This document shows positions 50,901-64,000 of a DNA stretch of 64,000 bases, one piece after another. The notes below the pieces were generated by a model that was not told the DNA's origin, ran no database searches, and worked only from the letters and a program-made list of their open reading frames with translations. Position 1 is the first letter of the stretch. Every line of letters begins with the position of its first letter. This stretch comes from Lanius collurio (lineage: Eukaryota; Chordata; Aves; Passeriformes; Laniidae): contig JACBWW010000038.1 of assembly GCA_020086605.1 (NCBI GenBank), positions 4,275,557-4,339,556 on the forward strand, in the 5' to 3' direction. A program made the translations under genes and the position numbers.

Positions 50901-52853
50901 ACCCTTCTTGAACATGACAAGCCACCCACCTAATTGCCATAGCAGGTAACTACTTTAAACTAAATATGTGTTCTGGCTTGCAAGTACATGTGTGCACAGG
51001 CATTCAAAACAAAACCCCAAACCCGACAAAACCAAACCACTGGAATGATGCTTGCATATGCAGGCTTTCAGACACAAGTTGGTAATGCTGCCTTAACACT
51101 GATATATGACCTTTGTAAGTTACAATGAAGAAGGCTGGTTTTTTCAGCCTAATTAGAACTGTTTCAAATTTTCCTGCTAAATATATGATAGAAAGTCCTT
51201 TCAACTTTTTTTTTTTTAATTCTAGAGTTTCTTTCCACGTCAGCCTTGTTCCAATCAAAATATGTTTTGAATTAAATTATTTTGATTCAATATGGGGATC
51301 ACATTTCACTTCTAAGATTTAAAGTCAGAAAAGGAAAAGTTTAGGCTGTTCAAACAAAGCAAAAGCAGCCACTTTGTGGAAAGCTATTCACATTTACCAA
51401 GACTGACAAATTGTTTGTGTGCACCATTAGGTCTAGTTTCTGCAATAGTTGCCAGATTTCCTGTCCTCCTAATAACATATTAACTCTTCAAGTGCTGGCT
51501 TTATCTTTAGAGGTTCCTCAGTAACCTCCAGGATTTAAAAAGTAAATTACTAAACGTGCTTTCACCAGCAACACTGCTTGATCACAGGGGTAGACATCTG
51601 AGAATAAAGATGTATATAAAGTTATTAGAAAGATACTGAATTCAGGCCTACCTTGAGGCTATCAGAAGGAAGAGGACAGCAAATGTACTTAGTAGAAAAC
51701 TCCATATTCTGCATGAGGTAACACAAATTTCAAATGCATGAAAGGGACATCAAAACCATTTACATGACTGGTGGTTTTTTTACTTGGTGACTATTTCAAA
51801 CAAATGCATTTAGTTTTACTTACTGTATTTCATAAATTCATTTAAGCATGAAATACTCAAGAAACTGAGCATTACTTACAGAAAGAATTAAAATAACAAT
51901 TTCATTTTTCCTTTGTGTGTGTGTTCCAGAAATGCACTGCCAATTCTTCATTACTGTTGCAACAAAAGTGAGCCCTTCACTTTATTTCTCTACTTAGTTA
52001 AAAACACCAGGATAAAATGCTCGGGAAAATACAGCCCTAATAAAACATTTAGCTCAGATGCTTTACTGAAGACAACTGATCTCACAGAAAAAAGGGTATC
52101 AGCAATCTGAGAAGCTCAGACACAGGAGATCTCTGGAAGAGAAACTTCCCCTCCTCTGTTCCTTTTTCTCTATATTTAACATTAGGCTACTAAGAAACTA
52201 CAAAAAAGAAAATCTGAGTAATAGTGTAACTTACTGAAATTTTGTGGCAAGGTATATTCTGCATGAGCAGCATGTACACAAAGAAAAATATTTTGCAATG
52301 CAATGCAAAATATCCTATCTGAATTTACATCATTATTACCAAAATAAGAGTAGCATGTTTAGCCAAAAATTTTAACCATGTTTTTATTTTTTGGCAATTT
52401 CTATATTGAGTCTACAACAGTAATTTTGTAGTTTAAATGGAAAAGTCCGACAGCTGCTACACATTTTATAAAATGAAAGCTACATTCCCTTTGAAATTCA
52501 GTTTTATTCTCAATTGAAATGTCTATTATTAGATGGCAGGAATAAAAGATTTCAGTGAATATGGAAACTTGCATTGGAGCATTTGTATTTACTCTTCCCA
52601 TAAAGGGCGGTGATCACCTATAAAATATTTCTCAGTGTATCCTTGATAATCTGAAAATTTGAGAGAAATATTTTAGGGCAGAACTGCTACAATTTTCTAT
52701 GAACACTTTATGAACAGAACAAATGATGCATTTTTATTCTGAAGTTTCAAAGTTTAGACATCTACCTCAGGTGTTGCTTAACCTGACTTGTGCACAAATC
52801 CCACCAACCATGGTTACACCATACTTACAACAACCATACTTACTTCCCTACTG

Positions 52854-52870
52854 AAAAAAAAAAAAAAAAA
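52854..52870. repeat. Poly-A tract (17 nt)
   Basis: An uninterrupted A run on the plus strand. Confidence 0.85.
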
Positions 52871-55800
52871 GTGGGCAAAACCTGCCTCAGCAAACTGGCT
52901 CCATCAATAAAAAGATGCTTTCCAAAAGGCAGCTCAGGAATGGCCCTGTCCCAGCTGTTTGGTTTCCTCTCACCAAGAGGTACACAACAGGTACAGAATT
53001 GTGGTAGGAAGGAATAAAAAATGATCAGGAAGGGTTTAATAAATTCCCCTCCATGAAAAATAATATATAAAAGCCATAATTAATTGCAGTTGTGAAATCA
53101 CACAAGTGGCCATCGTTATTCACAACGATATGTGGCTTGCATTTGTCCTTCCCCAGAGACACACAGAAAATGTGACTGGTTAGTCCATAACCATTTTTTA
53201 CTACAAAGTTGGCTACAAGCAAGTATTGACAACACCAGGATGCATTGCTGAGTTATCCACCATTTCCACTTTCCCCCACCACACCCCTGTATTTATTGTG
53301 CACATTTAGAGTGTCTCCTCTGCGGTTAAGAGGATTCTCTCCTGCAGAAAAGTCATCAGCATCCTGAGGCCAAGACAGGGAATGAAAACTCTTTCTGAAA
53401 ATGCTCACATACAGCACTAAAAGGAGGCAGGAAGTTCCCTCCACCCTGAAATTCAGCAATCCTCTCCCAGATCCTCCAGCACTTGTTTGCATGAAGACTG
53501 ACAGCCTGGATCTGGAACCTATTACCCATGGAAGCAAAGGCTGTTAACCACAAAGCTGACAGTTGCCTCAGTCAAATTAGTTCAAATCAAGTTTTGTGTT
53601 TAAAAAAAACCCAAACCCCAACCACCAAACACCAAAACCCCACAAGATAGGACTGCATTTCACAGAGCAGTGCTGTGCACTGATTGTCTCAGCAACCCAC
53701 TCTCTGCCAAGATAACCTATTTTTCCCCTCAGAAGTTTAACATAGGGACATTGCTTCCAACACTTCAGCTATCTTGCTTTACTTCTAGCCCAGGGACTTC
53801 TGCGTGGCACCTCCTTCAGCCTTGTGATCACAGTCTGAATGTCAAGTATTAGCAAAGACAAACTGAAAGGTCAGAGGACTCCACACCTCTGAAAGGATGG
53901 CAAACAGTGACTCACCTTTTATGTTACAGATTCTTTCCCTTTAAGAGGTGCAAAACACACACCACGAAACTTGCAACCGGGCAACATTTGCTTGCCTTTG
54001 AGGTTGTACGAGCTTTTTAAGCAGTGAAGCTTGAAACAGGCCAAATTCTGAAATTCAGGAAAGTACTGGAGTACACTTACTCAGCAGTGGGGTTTAGCTT
54101 ACTTACACTTAATGAACATACAGGTAGCATAATCCTAATGCAACATATAAAATCAGTGACTGCAGTCAAGGTCATGAAGTTTTAGAAAGCACCAGAAACA
54201 TGAACTGAACTTGCATCACTAAAATGAAAAAAAAAAGTTTATGTGAACACAGACAAAACTACCCTTGAAATGGCTTTTAATTAAGTATTTAGGCTGCGTA
54301 CTACCACCCCATTGATGCCTAAGCATACTGTTTGGTTAACGGTAGCACAACACACTTCAAACTTTGAGAAAATAGGGATTTTTAAAATATATTTTACATT
54401 TAAACTGCTTGTACATTTCTTCCTTCCCCAAGACTTACTCTGTAAGCCCTAAAAGTGAACTGTTGCTTTATTTTTGCACTCTGTTTCCACAGCTTGCAGC
54501 ATTTATGCGGTGCTTTGATGTGTAAGTTGTATACCCAATTCACAAGAGCTGTGATGATCAACAAGTATTAGTATGCATGTAAGAGGAGACAGAAATGGTT
54601 GCAAACACATGGTCTTCAAATCACTGCAAACAGCACAAGCAAACATCTTAGAAGAGTTGTAGAGACTAATCTAATTTGTCTTTGAAGCCAGTAGTGGGGG
54701 GCAAAAAAACGCTCCAGAAAAAATTGTTTAAGATTAGGAAATGGTATGACAAAAGGTCAAGGAATTTAAAATTTAAAACACAGTTTAGATGCAAGTCAGG
54801 CAGAAAAGTCATTTCAATCTCGTCATTTGACCTGTCTGCTAATTCACAGAACAGAGCTATTCTAAAGCTTTTGGGGAACAGAACACAAGATTTACAAAGG
54901 CAATTAGGTTACCACATCTGAATAAATCAAACAGCTACAAAAATAGGAAACAGCACTATATCATCACGTGGGACAAATGTGTAACCCACTCTGGGGGCTG
55001 AGGTACCCAGATAAGAACAGGATTTGCTTCCTTCAGATGACTACGAACACTGAAACACTGATCTTTTATAAAGCCATTCTGAGGGGTTGCTTAAGATGAC
55101 ACTACAAGGCGTGTTTGGCAAGTACATCAGACTCCTTGAAGCTGACATTTAATTGGAATGACAAAGGAGAATCACCATTTGACTTTGAGAATGACAGAGA
55201 AAGGGAGAATTTGTGCATCAAGGACACTCAGCATTTGAAGAAAAAAATTAAGATTTGTGGAATATACTATTTGAAAATGAAATGGTCTTTACAAACTTGC
55301 TCAAACACTGCAGGTTCCCATTTAACATCTTGTTCTGAATCATTTGCATAGAAAGCTATGGGGAAGTCTGGATCCAGACAAACTGGAGCTCAGGGTGGCT
55401 CATCTATCACCCTAGGACCAGAGCTCCCAGTTCCCTAATTAAGGAGGACACTGCCCCAATCCTGACTGCCATTCCCTCTCCCAGTGGATCCACTGGGTTG
55501 TCTCATGGTTCCTGGGAGGAGGTTGGCTAGTGATGGAATTCACAACAGAACAAAGAGCTCTTAAGAGTCAAGTTCAATGCTTGAATGAAATCAAATTGAA
55601 AATGCACTGTATTTATAAGTTACTTCTTAAAACATCCATCCTTAGAAAACACGAAATCTCTAATTTTTTATTCTAATTTCATGATGTATTGCATATTGAG
55701 TTTCAAACAGCTTTGTTCATAATGCTCTCCTGTAGACAGAGTAATTTTTTCTAGATTTTATTCCCGTCTTTCACCTAACCAGCTTCAAATTTCCACTGAC

Positions 55801-56469
55801 AGCTGTACACAGAAAGACAAGTGATATATTGAGTATATTGAGCATGCTCAGGAAACCAAGGCATAAACACCTCCAAGTGCAACAGACATTCTGTAGCCAG
55901 TTGAGAGCAAACTTTTCATAACCTTTATATTACTCTGCTATGAACCATGTTAGTGGAAAGGGCATAGGAGATGAATACTATGACCATTCAGAGGTTAAGT
56001 GCTGAAAAAGCATATGGTCAGTTATTAACATTTTTATTAACTACATATTTTCCAGTTATAAACCAAATAAGATTAAGGGACAACCCTAAAATTTTCCCTT
56101 ATATTAAAAAGATAGTTTTTTTCTTCATAGATGTGCTAAAAATACCTCTAACATTTAGAAATGAAGTAAAAATATACTGCAGTAAAACAATATTTAACTC
56201 TCATCTTCCAAATATCTACTTAATTCAGAAGCTGAACTCTCAGAAGCAGCTATTGCTCTTTAGTAGGGAAACAAGCAACTATGACATTACTCCCCAGGAT
56301 GGAAAAAAAACAAACTTAAAAAAAATACGAAACTAAAAAATAACCCAGCACAATGTTATGCCATGTTTTAAAGTAGCATCAACCAAATTACAAGGTTTTG
56401 ATCAAACACTCTAATAAAACCATGTGCCTGTGAAGTGGTAGGCAGCTTTCTTACCCAGAGGATGCTGAG

Positions 56470-56595
56470 CACAAGGATACCAGCAGGTCCTTGACTCATC
56501 AGAGCTGTAAGGGACCCTGTGGGCCATTTACTGAAGACTTGGGCTCTGTGATCCTTGAGGGGCCCTTCCAACTTAGACTACTCCCTGAAATTGTG
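56470..56595 (+). mobile_element. CR1 LINE 3'-end remnant
   Basis: The segment TGTGATCCTTGAGG followed by GGCCCTTCCAACTTAGA matches the familiar CR1 3' tail (GATGACCTTGGAGGTCCCTTCCAACC type). It is sense on plus. The upstream limit is unclear and no coding part remains. Confidence 0.65.
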
Positions 56596-56656
56596 ACTTT
56601 ACCCAGGCAAGTGGACAGAACCCACAGCTGTACAGTATCACCACCTTCACTCCACA

Positions 56657-56880
56657 GGGCACTTACTACTGCAGGTATCGCTTCCATCCTCTGCCACCTC
56701 AGGTATGGAGGTGCCCTCCGGCCTCTGTCACCTCAGTGCTGCAGGTGCCTCCGCCAACTTTTGTCACCTCACTGCTGCAGGTACCTCCTCCATCCTCCAT
56801 CACCTCGGTGCCACAGACACTTCTTCCAGCCTGTCACCTTACTGCCACAGGTACCAGCTTCCGTCACCTCAGCTTCGCCC
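56657..56880. repeat. Degenerate minisatellite, about six copies of a 30-36-bp unit
   Basis: Unit anchors TCACCTC occur at about 56694, 56728, 56764, 56800, 56834 and 56864, spaced 34, 36, 36, 34 and 30 bp. Each unit reads roughly TCACCTCAGTGCTGCAGGT plus a pyrimidine-rich CCTCC/TTCC segment. CAGGTA or CAGGTG recurs in most copies. The array ends at the CpG island. Confidence 0.85.
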
Positions 56881-57570
56881 CGCAGAGCACATGGGAAACC
56901 AGCTCTGCATTTTCAATTCTACCCTTTAATTACCCCGGGTGTGCGCCAAACAGCAAAACCCCCATTTTTGCAGCGTTTGGAAACACCGCGAGCTGGCGGG
57001 CAGGGCAGCTGGGGATGCCTCCCCTCAGCGCTCCCGTGGAGCCGCCGCCGGCAAAGCGCCGCTGCCGGGGAGGGCCCCGGCGGCTCCGGGGCTGTGGCTC
57101 CGAGCCCAGTTCCCGGCCAGGGAGGAGTTAAGGGGCACTGGGTGCGGGGATGTGGCGGGGGAGCAGCCCCAGCACTAATGAGGCGCTCCCGAGGACCCTG
57201 CGGCAGCTTTCAAACCTGGCCCGCTTCAAACGGTGCCACCGTGTGACCGCGGAGAGGGTGATTGCGATAAATGCCCGCAGTAATGAACTCTGCTTGGGAA
57301 GCACCTGACTGGAAAGAGAGAGAGGCGAGGAGCCTTGCAGCCGGCGGGCCTGCGGACGGCAGCGAAAGCTTCCCTCCAGCGCTGTGTTTGTGTGTGCTAG
57401 GAGAGCTCTGCCTTTCAAATAGGTACGTGGGGGCACTAATGAAAAGCAGCTCTCGGCCCAGCGCCTCCCCTGCACTCTCAAAGGGGCAGAGAAGAAAAGC
57501 TTCAAAGTAGAACTAATTTACTTCACCCAAACCCGGCTCTGGGCAGCCTGCAGTTTGTAGTGACACCGCG
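56880..57570. promoter_or_regulatory. Intragenic CpG island, candidate promoter
   Basis: GC content and CpG frequency rise sharply here against an AT-rich intron: GCCGCCGCCGG, GCGCCGCTGCCGGGG, CCCCGGCGGCTCCGG, ACCGCGGAG, GGCGGGCCTGCGGACGG. CpG islands of this kind normally mark promoters. On the plus strand a donor-like AATAG|GTACGT occurs at about 57417-57427, compatible with a first exon of an unknown transcript running away from the island. No TATA box or known gene start was recognised. It could serve a noncoding RNA, an alternative LRBA start, or regulation of a nearby gene. Confidence 0.6.
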
Positions 57571-57846
57571 ACAAAATATAGCTCAAAAAAGAGAAGGCTC
57601 GTCTCTTTTCAGAGGGAGGTTAAACATTTTAAAAGCACCTGCAAGCTGTTGGTCTGATTTTTAATTTTTTTTTCTTGGTTGGGGTTTTTAAAGCTAATTT
57701 TATTTAAATACAGCTATTAAGGCCTTCATCAAAAAAAGCAACCTTTCCATTTTCTTTGCCAGATTTTACAAAGCCTGAACACGTTCCCTTCCCTCTAGTG
57801 GTGGGAACTTTATTTTCTGAACTGTGGAAAACAGTAACAATTACAC

Positions 57847-57862
57847 TTTTTTTTTTTTTTTT
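57847..57862. repeat. Poly-T tract (16 nt)
   Basis: An uninterrupted T run on the plus strand. Confidence 0.85.
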
Positions 57863-59406
57863 GGTTTGGAGGGGAATAGGTTTGGCAATCTCCAGCAGCC
57901 CTTAGGCAGGAAACACATTTGCTGTGTGCTGGCTCTCTCTGCCACGCTATCTTGCCACTTGATTTTACAAAGCAGAGCTCCAAAGAGTGAGGGCATTACT
58001 ACCTGCTGTTTTACAAGCAATCAGCAATTCATTGTGCCAGTGCTGTCCTGTACCTGCTGAGTAAATGCTTTAAAAAAGTTCCACTAACTGCCCAGTAACA
58101 ACTACAGTATGGTAGCAAAAGCAATTCACCAAATGTTTATACTGAGCCTCTGATTTATTTGACAGCTTTACACCTTCAAGACATGATATAATTAAATGTT
58201 TTGACAATGAAACAAAAATTGTATAAATTAGAAAGTCGTTAAAGATGTACAGTATCTAAAATGAAAACAGTGCAGCTGTAAAACACAATTTCTAAAATGC
58301 TTCTATAACATAGACAAAATGTATTTAACTTTTTTATCCTTAGACTTTCTGCTACTGTATTAAACTGTTACACATCTAAAAAATTCCTAATTTAATCACG
58401 CCATGAATGCCATCTGAGAAGATTACAAATGAAATTCAGTCTTATTTTACAAAGGTAAACAAATCATAGCTTAAGCAGAAATAGTGGACCCAAAATATGA
58501 CAATTTTATAAAGTTAAAATATTATGCATTACTTTAATTTTTTTTGTGTCAATTGCTGTTATTTTGATAGTTTCAAAATAGAAATCAACAGCTGCCACAA
58601 CGTCTTAGAGGACAACAAAAAACACTGAGATGTTAATCCTGCCCCTCCCCAGGCACTCAGTTCAAACCTCAGACCACTCTTTGTGCCTGTGTAGACCAGC
58701 GAGATGCAAGCTGGCACTTCCTATCATAGAGAAGAGGGCACACATTGCAGCAAGAATCCTGAAAATGGGATTCAGAAGGTCAAAAACTTACTGCTGCCCA
58801 TGTCTGTGTTCAAAGACCAGCCCAGGAGAATGGCAGGAATGACTAGTCATGTTATAAATGAAAACAAGCATGTTAAAAATCAAATTTTAAAATTGAAACA
58901 AATGTCCATCATCTATGATTGCTCACTCTAAGGTCACTCCATATCTTTAAAATGCAGTTTCATTATCATTTTTTGGTAGTATGTGTATAAAATGTGAGCT
59001 TATTGCTAGCCTTAAAAGCTAATTGTTTATACAATGTATAATTATATAACCATTATTTAAACATTAAAGCCTTTAAGCAACTATGCAAAAACATTTAGAA
59101 TCAACTTTGTAATGCAGCTAAAGAGCGCTGTTGTTCTAAAGGAAATTGTAATCCAGCAAAAGGTAACAATGACCAGTTGTTTATAAAAACCACTGAAATG
59201 TTTGGGAACTAGTTCACATTCTCATGCTATGTTTATGTTTCCATTCATCATCCTTCTCCTTGAGAAGATAGCTCAAAAGGAAGAAAGACTAGAGAACAAA
59301 ATCTTGTTTAAACTGCGCATGGAGACGTCAGGTAATTTAACAAATCGAGACAAAAAAGGGATGCCTGTGTATAGCTAAAATCATTATTGCATTAAATCAT
59401 TTTCTA

Positions 59407-59422
59407 CTCTCTCTCTCTCTCT
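59407..59422. repeat. (CT)8 microsatellite
   Basis: Eight perfect CT units lie on the plus strand within an otherwise complex AT-rich block. Confidence 0.9.
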
Positions 59423-62400
59423 GAGGGACCCATCTTTGCAGCGAGGTTTATATTTATTTTGTATATTCAGCTTTGCCAAGAACTTCTAACTCACAAGTGA
59501 AGAAAAGGAACCAGAAATGCAATGCAAATGTAGAAGTACACGATGTATAAATGTTACTGCAGTCTTGTCAATCAAAGAACAGACACAAGCTTTGCTTAAA
59601 CGTGTATCTTAAAGATTGGCTCCCAGCCTCTTCACACTTTCCTTCCATTGCATTGTAACAGAATACAACCCAATATAATATGATGCCCATAGAAAATAAA
59701 TTGGTGGCAATGGGACAATTTCAGGACTGGTAGAGTGGGCAAATGGGTAAGAGTTATTCATCAAACTGTTCATTAGGAGGAGTATGGCTGCAGTGAGCTG
59801 TGTTTCTGAATAGAAATCTCTCTTTTTTTGCCCCACACTCGTAAATTACTGAAGCCACATAGCACATTTCCATAATGATGTATGTGATAATAGAGAATGT
59901 GGGGAAATGGTTTTCCCTTGCACCTCTGTGGAAGTAGGTTCAGGAAGTTACGATTTTGTTTAATCAAATGTTTGGGTTTCAATTCCAGACTGCGTTCCGT
60001 GTCTGCCTTCCAACTGGGTTTTGAAATAACTGATGAAGACAACGGTGAGAATCAGAGAAAAAATACCTAGAGCTCCTCAGAAAGAACTTATTCTCTATTA
60101 CTGGTACAAGAAATACTGGGATAATTTGAAATAGTCACATTTGAAAAACTTTCATTCTGTGACAAGGTGGCAAGAGAATCCTTGCCACACAAGGATTAGA
60201 CAGGGTGCGCTTGCTACCAAACAGTCCAAAGTAAAATGAACTTCTCTGAGTGGTCCCATCGAGTTTTTGCTGTATTTAATTTGGGGAGTGGCACAGAGGA
60301 TGGCTGAGCACTTTAGGTTGAGTGCAGAATTAATGCAGAATATTCCAACTGCTTATTAATGTAATGCTAGAAGCCATTTATTAATCCTTTATCTTACAAT
60401 GTTATCAATTCTCTAAATACCTTGTTTGTTTTTTTTTCCTCCAGGATGTAAGTAAATTCAAGTGGACATTTTATAATTAAACAAAACATCAAAATAATGG
60501 GATTTTATGCAGCCAACCCATGTGGGTGGATTCATTTGCTTTTATTAAATGTAATAGTATAGTATGTCCTACTACTACTTAGTTTGCATGGACACATACT
60601 AAAATCTTATTCGAAACATTATTCTGTATTAATATAAATCTTGCTATTGTCACTCCACCTAGAAAATGTTGTAAATTGCTTAATGAAATAATTAATTGTG
60701 AAGTTTTAGCTTAAAAAAAACCCCAACTATTCCTTGTCTCACGGAACAAACTTCTATTATAGCAATTCTGAGTGTGTTCCAGGAATGAGGTGACATGGAA
60801 ATACACATACATAAAAATTCCATCTTACTCAGAAGATTTTTAGACAAAGTCTTCTGGTGACTTGATGTACTGGCCTTGCCACTGAGATGACAGAATTTGC
60901 TGGACATATAATTCAATGTCATTCATACATTAAATTTTTGTAAATCAGTTATGTTAATCCCAACTTTTATTGTAACAACCATCCTCTCCAGTTTCCTCTC
61001 ACGAAGACAAACAATGAAAAGGCCAGTGCTTTTCCACAGGCAAAAAGCAACTTAGATTACATTTCATTCTTTTGTATCTAACCTGGCCTTTATTCACAAT
61101 TTACTTGTGGCAATGTTCATGTTATTTTACTCTTAAATATTTTTGGAAAAATTCATTCTCTAAATGAGGACAAACATACCAAATGATCCCACACCTTTTC
61201 TCAGAAGGAAATGAAATATCATAACCCGCAGTGTTGATGGAAATGACATCCAGAAATTCTGCTACCTAAAATCTTTCTCAAATTTTAAAGTGTTTTAATA
61301 AATCCCCATTCACCATTAAAAAAAAAAATCGCAACTCTGAAAATTAGCAAAATTGTAAAAGTCTGAGAATTGATACTCAAACAATCAGAATCACAAGTGC
61401 AAAGATTTCAAAAAGTTCTATTGCAGCATTTTTTGCAAGTTTGTTTCAGCTTAAGCAAGCTCCCCTCCTGCTATTTACATACATGATGTAGTGGTAAAAT
61501 CTAAAACTTCAATACATCCCTTAAAATGTACATTCATAAAATCCCTAAGCAGGTAGTCCCAGGGACTTCTCATATAACACAGTAAACACCGGACATAATT
61601 GTGTCATTCCTGCACTGTACATACACTAAACAAGCCCTTTAGTTTTCTCCTTTACAAAAATACACCAGCCCACATTATAAAGATTTAGCATAGCACTACA
61701 GAAAATAAAGGAAATGTGCTATGATTTATTAGCCAATTAAATGCATAATTACTGATTTATCCTTCAAATTACCTATGAAAAGCCCTATTGTTGTGAGCCA
61801 AAATGAAATTTTTAGTGTATGGTTATTGGCAATACTAAAAACTCACAAGAAAAATGCCCAGCTTAGTGTGTGCACACAAATAGAGATATAGAAGAAGACA
61901 AAAACCTTTTACCTGCAAAAATGAAAGTTTATATATGGGAAATAACATTATTATCGTGACATGATGACAACTAAAATTACGTGGCTTCATATTTGACATA
62001 ACCATATCTGTTTCTACTGGAAGTTAAGATGTTGGCAAAATACTTTTTCTGGACATTGGAAGACTAAAAATACTAAAATGCAAAAGGTTCTAAAAATCAA
62101 CTTGTTAATTGTTGTTAATTTTTAAGCATTGCAATTATCTTATTGGTGCTGGGCACGGATATGTGTGAGAAATTCAGTATCACACTCTATGCACAAAAGC
62201 AAAAATAAAGGTGCTTGTAGAAAATAGGTTTCTTAAAGCTTCTGACTCATTTATGGACAGAAATTTCACCAGCTGTCTTGAGTTTTGGTGTTTGTTTCCC
62301 AGCTCCTTATTGCCACTAGATAATAATATTACAGTGTAACACTTAGTATTTAGCTCTGCACAAAACTTGTCGGGGCAATACTCAAGCACCCAGTGAAAAA

Positions 62401-64000
62401 CCTTCAAATGGGGAGAAGATTAGGAATTTTCAAAACTACCAGGAACAGAGAGCAATGGTGACTGCCAAACCATGGAAATTCAGCAGAACGTGGTAGTGTC
62501 TCACAGGCACAAATCCTGTCTGACCAGCACCTGTGATGCCAGAAGTAGGGGAGAGGGAGGAAAAGAAGACCGACCTTCCCTCCTCCAGTAAGACTGCACA
62601 AGGAAACCAAGAGGAGGAAGGAGAGGGGTGACACCACCAGCCCCTGAAAGCCACAATTCATTCTCTCCAGTTATGCCAGAGTTAAGAAGTGAAAATCATT
62701 ACCAAAAATTTTGGGCCTCAAAGTACAGTGTAATTTTTAATTGCCTGGGTAAATTTGAAACTTGAGAGGTCAAATTTTCAACCACCTATCCACTGAATTA
62801 GAAAACTGCTTAATTAGGAAACTGATAAATGATGAAAGCTTAAACTTCAGCAAACTAACAATTTCAAAGGCAATAGCTTAAAGAAAGCCACTAACTTTGG
62901 CAAAATGCAAAAGCCTTAAAAAAAAGTTTACTGGAAACTACAAGTAAAAATGTATTGTAGACTAAATTCACTTCATAACCTAAATATCCTTCTACACAAA
63001 ACAGTGGGGGGGTTCACATTATATTGAGTGAGACATACACTAATGAATATTTTCAAAGGCCTTACAGCTGCTGTTCCACTCAAGGGAAACAAACTGTTTA
63101 ATACAGCTGGTAAAAAGCACATAATTAATAAAAATATGAAAACAAGAAACTAGGTTTACATTGAGCCTTACGTTAATCTCTGCATACACAGGGGTATTAA
63201 ATGCAAATATTAACAATAGTAAGATTTCAAAAACTTATTTCTTTTATAAAGGACTTCATTAATTCCATATGCATGGCAAGCTTGTACTTTTTTAATACCT
63301 AAATCCCAAAGACTTCTCCTTCAGAAAATTCCTAATTTTGGCAAAACAAAGTCAAAACCATACCATACAGTAATTTTGTTTCTGACTATGCAAAATGACT
63401 CTGTGTTCCTCTGATTAGACACTTGATAATGACTAATACATACAAGGAGCAAAATTGTTGTAGGAAACTAAAGTATAATTTGCACACAATCAAGAATATC
63501 CATAATAATTCATAATACAAGTTAAAAAAATATCTATAATATCCATGTCACTGGATCTGCTGGGGCAGTACATGCACATCAGCCAGTTCACTGGTGGAGC
63601 TGCTTCAGCTGCAGTGTCACAAGGAAAATACCTGGGAGAAGCTGAAATTATGGATAAGGGAAGAAGAGTAAGAAGTAAAGGACACACATAGGGAGGAAAG
63701 CAGCAACTGGTTACTTAAAGCTAAGTGCTTTAAAGATGAACTTCCATAGCACAGTAATTTCCAATTCTATTCAGAGAAAAGCATGAGGTAGTGTTAGAGA
63801 TCTTCAGAACACCTCCTCAGCAGGACGAGGCTCTTTTAATGTGGCTTATGAAAATATATATACCTGTTTCTTTAGTACTTATTTTTAAGTACTTAATCAT
63901 ACAAAACAATTTTAGTGTCTTTTTAAATGTGCTTCACAGATGTCCCTTATTCTGACTTATCAAGAAGAACATAAATTAAATTCAGACCAAGAAATTACAT

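Noticed and set aside
55971..56336. 121-codon plus-strand open frame
   Set aside because: AT-rich, no recognisable domain, ends in low-complexity A-rich sequence; likely chance.
63546..63690. Short plus-strand frame reading LGQYMHISQFTGGAAS
   Set aside because: Peptide-like appearance but fewer than 50 codons, no family recognised, no splice context fitting LRBA (opposite strand).

Overview
The window is a vertebrate intragenic segment, most likely avian. It carries the 3'-terminal part of one large gene on the minus strand, LRBA (LPS-responsive beige-like anchor protein). Eight coding exons were found by translating the minus strand and matching splice sites. They join without a phase break into 380 codons, running from the end of the BEACH domain through the linker and most of the C-terminal WD40 repeats. 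LRBA is preferred over its paralogue NBEA because the linker and WD40 residues (for example MHRRQITDLLDQSIQVHSQ and SMNGDLLRTLEGPE) follow the LRBA rather than the NBEA version as I remember them. The bird assignment rests on compact introns, a decayed CR1-type LINE, a CR1 3' tail, GGGGTTTTTTG-type tracts, and no recognisable Alu or L1.

Layout, transcription running from high to low coordinates: 46764-64000 is an intron with AT-rich regulatory-looking blocks, a CR1 tail, a ~36-bp minisatellite and a CpG island near 57 kb. The exons follow at 46596-46763 (end of BEACH), 32371-32460, 29056-29233, 26328-26390 (63-nt linker exon), 22932-23087, 19330-19497, 3356-3457 and 1937-2151. The last WD40 exons and the 3' UTR are not visible and should lie below position 1. 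The upstream BEACH, PH and N-terminal exons should lie above 64000.

Most of the window is intron. It holds the CR1 fragment (about 14.5-15.7 kb, sense on +), G-quadruplex-like tracts near 15.9 kb (minus strand) and 36.3-36.7 kb (plus strand), simple repeats, and several blocks rich in homeodomain or POU-like motifs. LRBA introns in vertebrates host the single-exon gene MAB21L2. No MAB21L2 reading frame is present here, but the motif-rich blocks could be its enhancers (inference).

The clearest unusual feature is an in-frame 18-bp tandem duplication in the WD40-coding exon at 2070-2105, which inserts six residues (RLQGPE). Others are a short symmetric exon with a weak splice donor, tandem alternative splice sites, and an intragenic CpG island beside a minisatellite. 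I saw no bacterial-type system, CRISPR array or complete mobile element.
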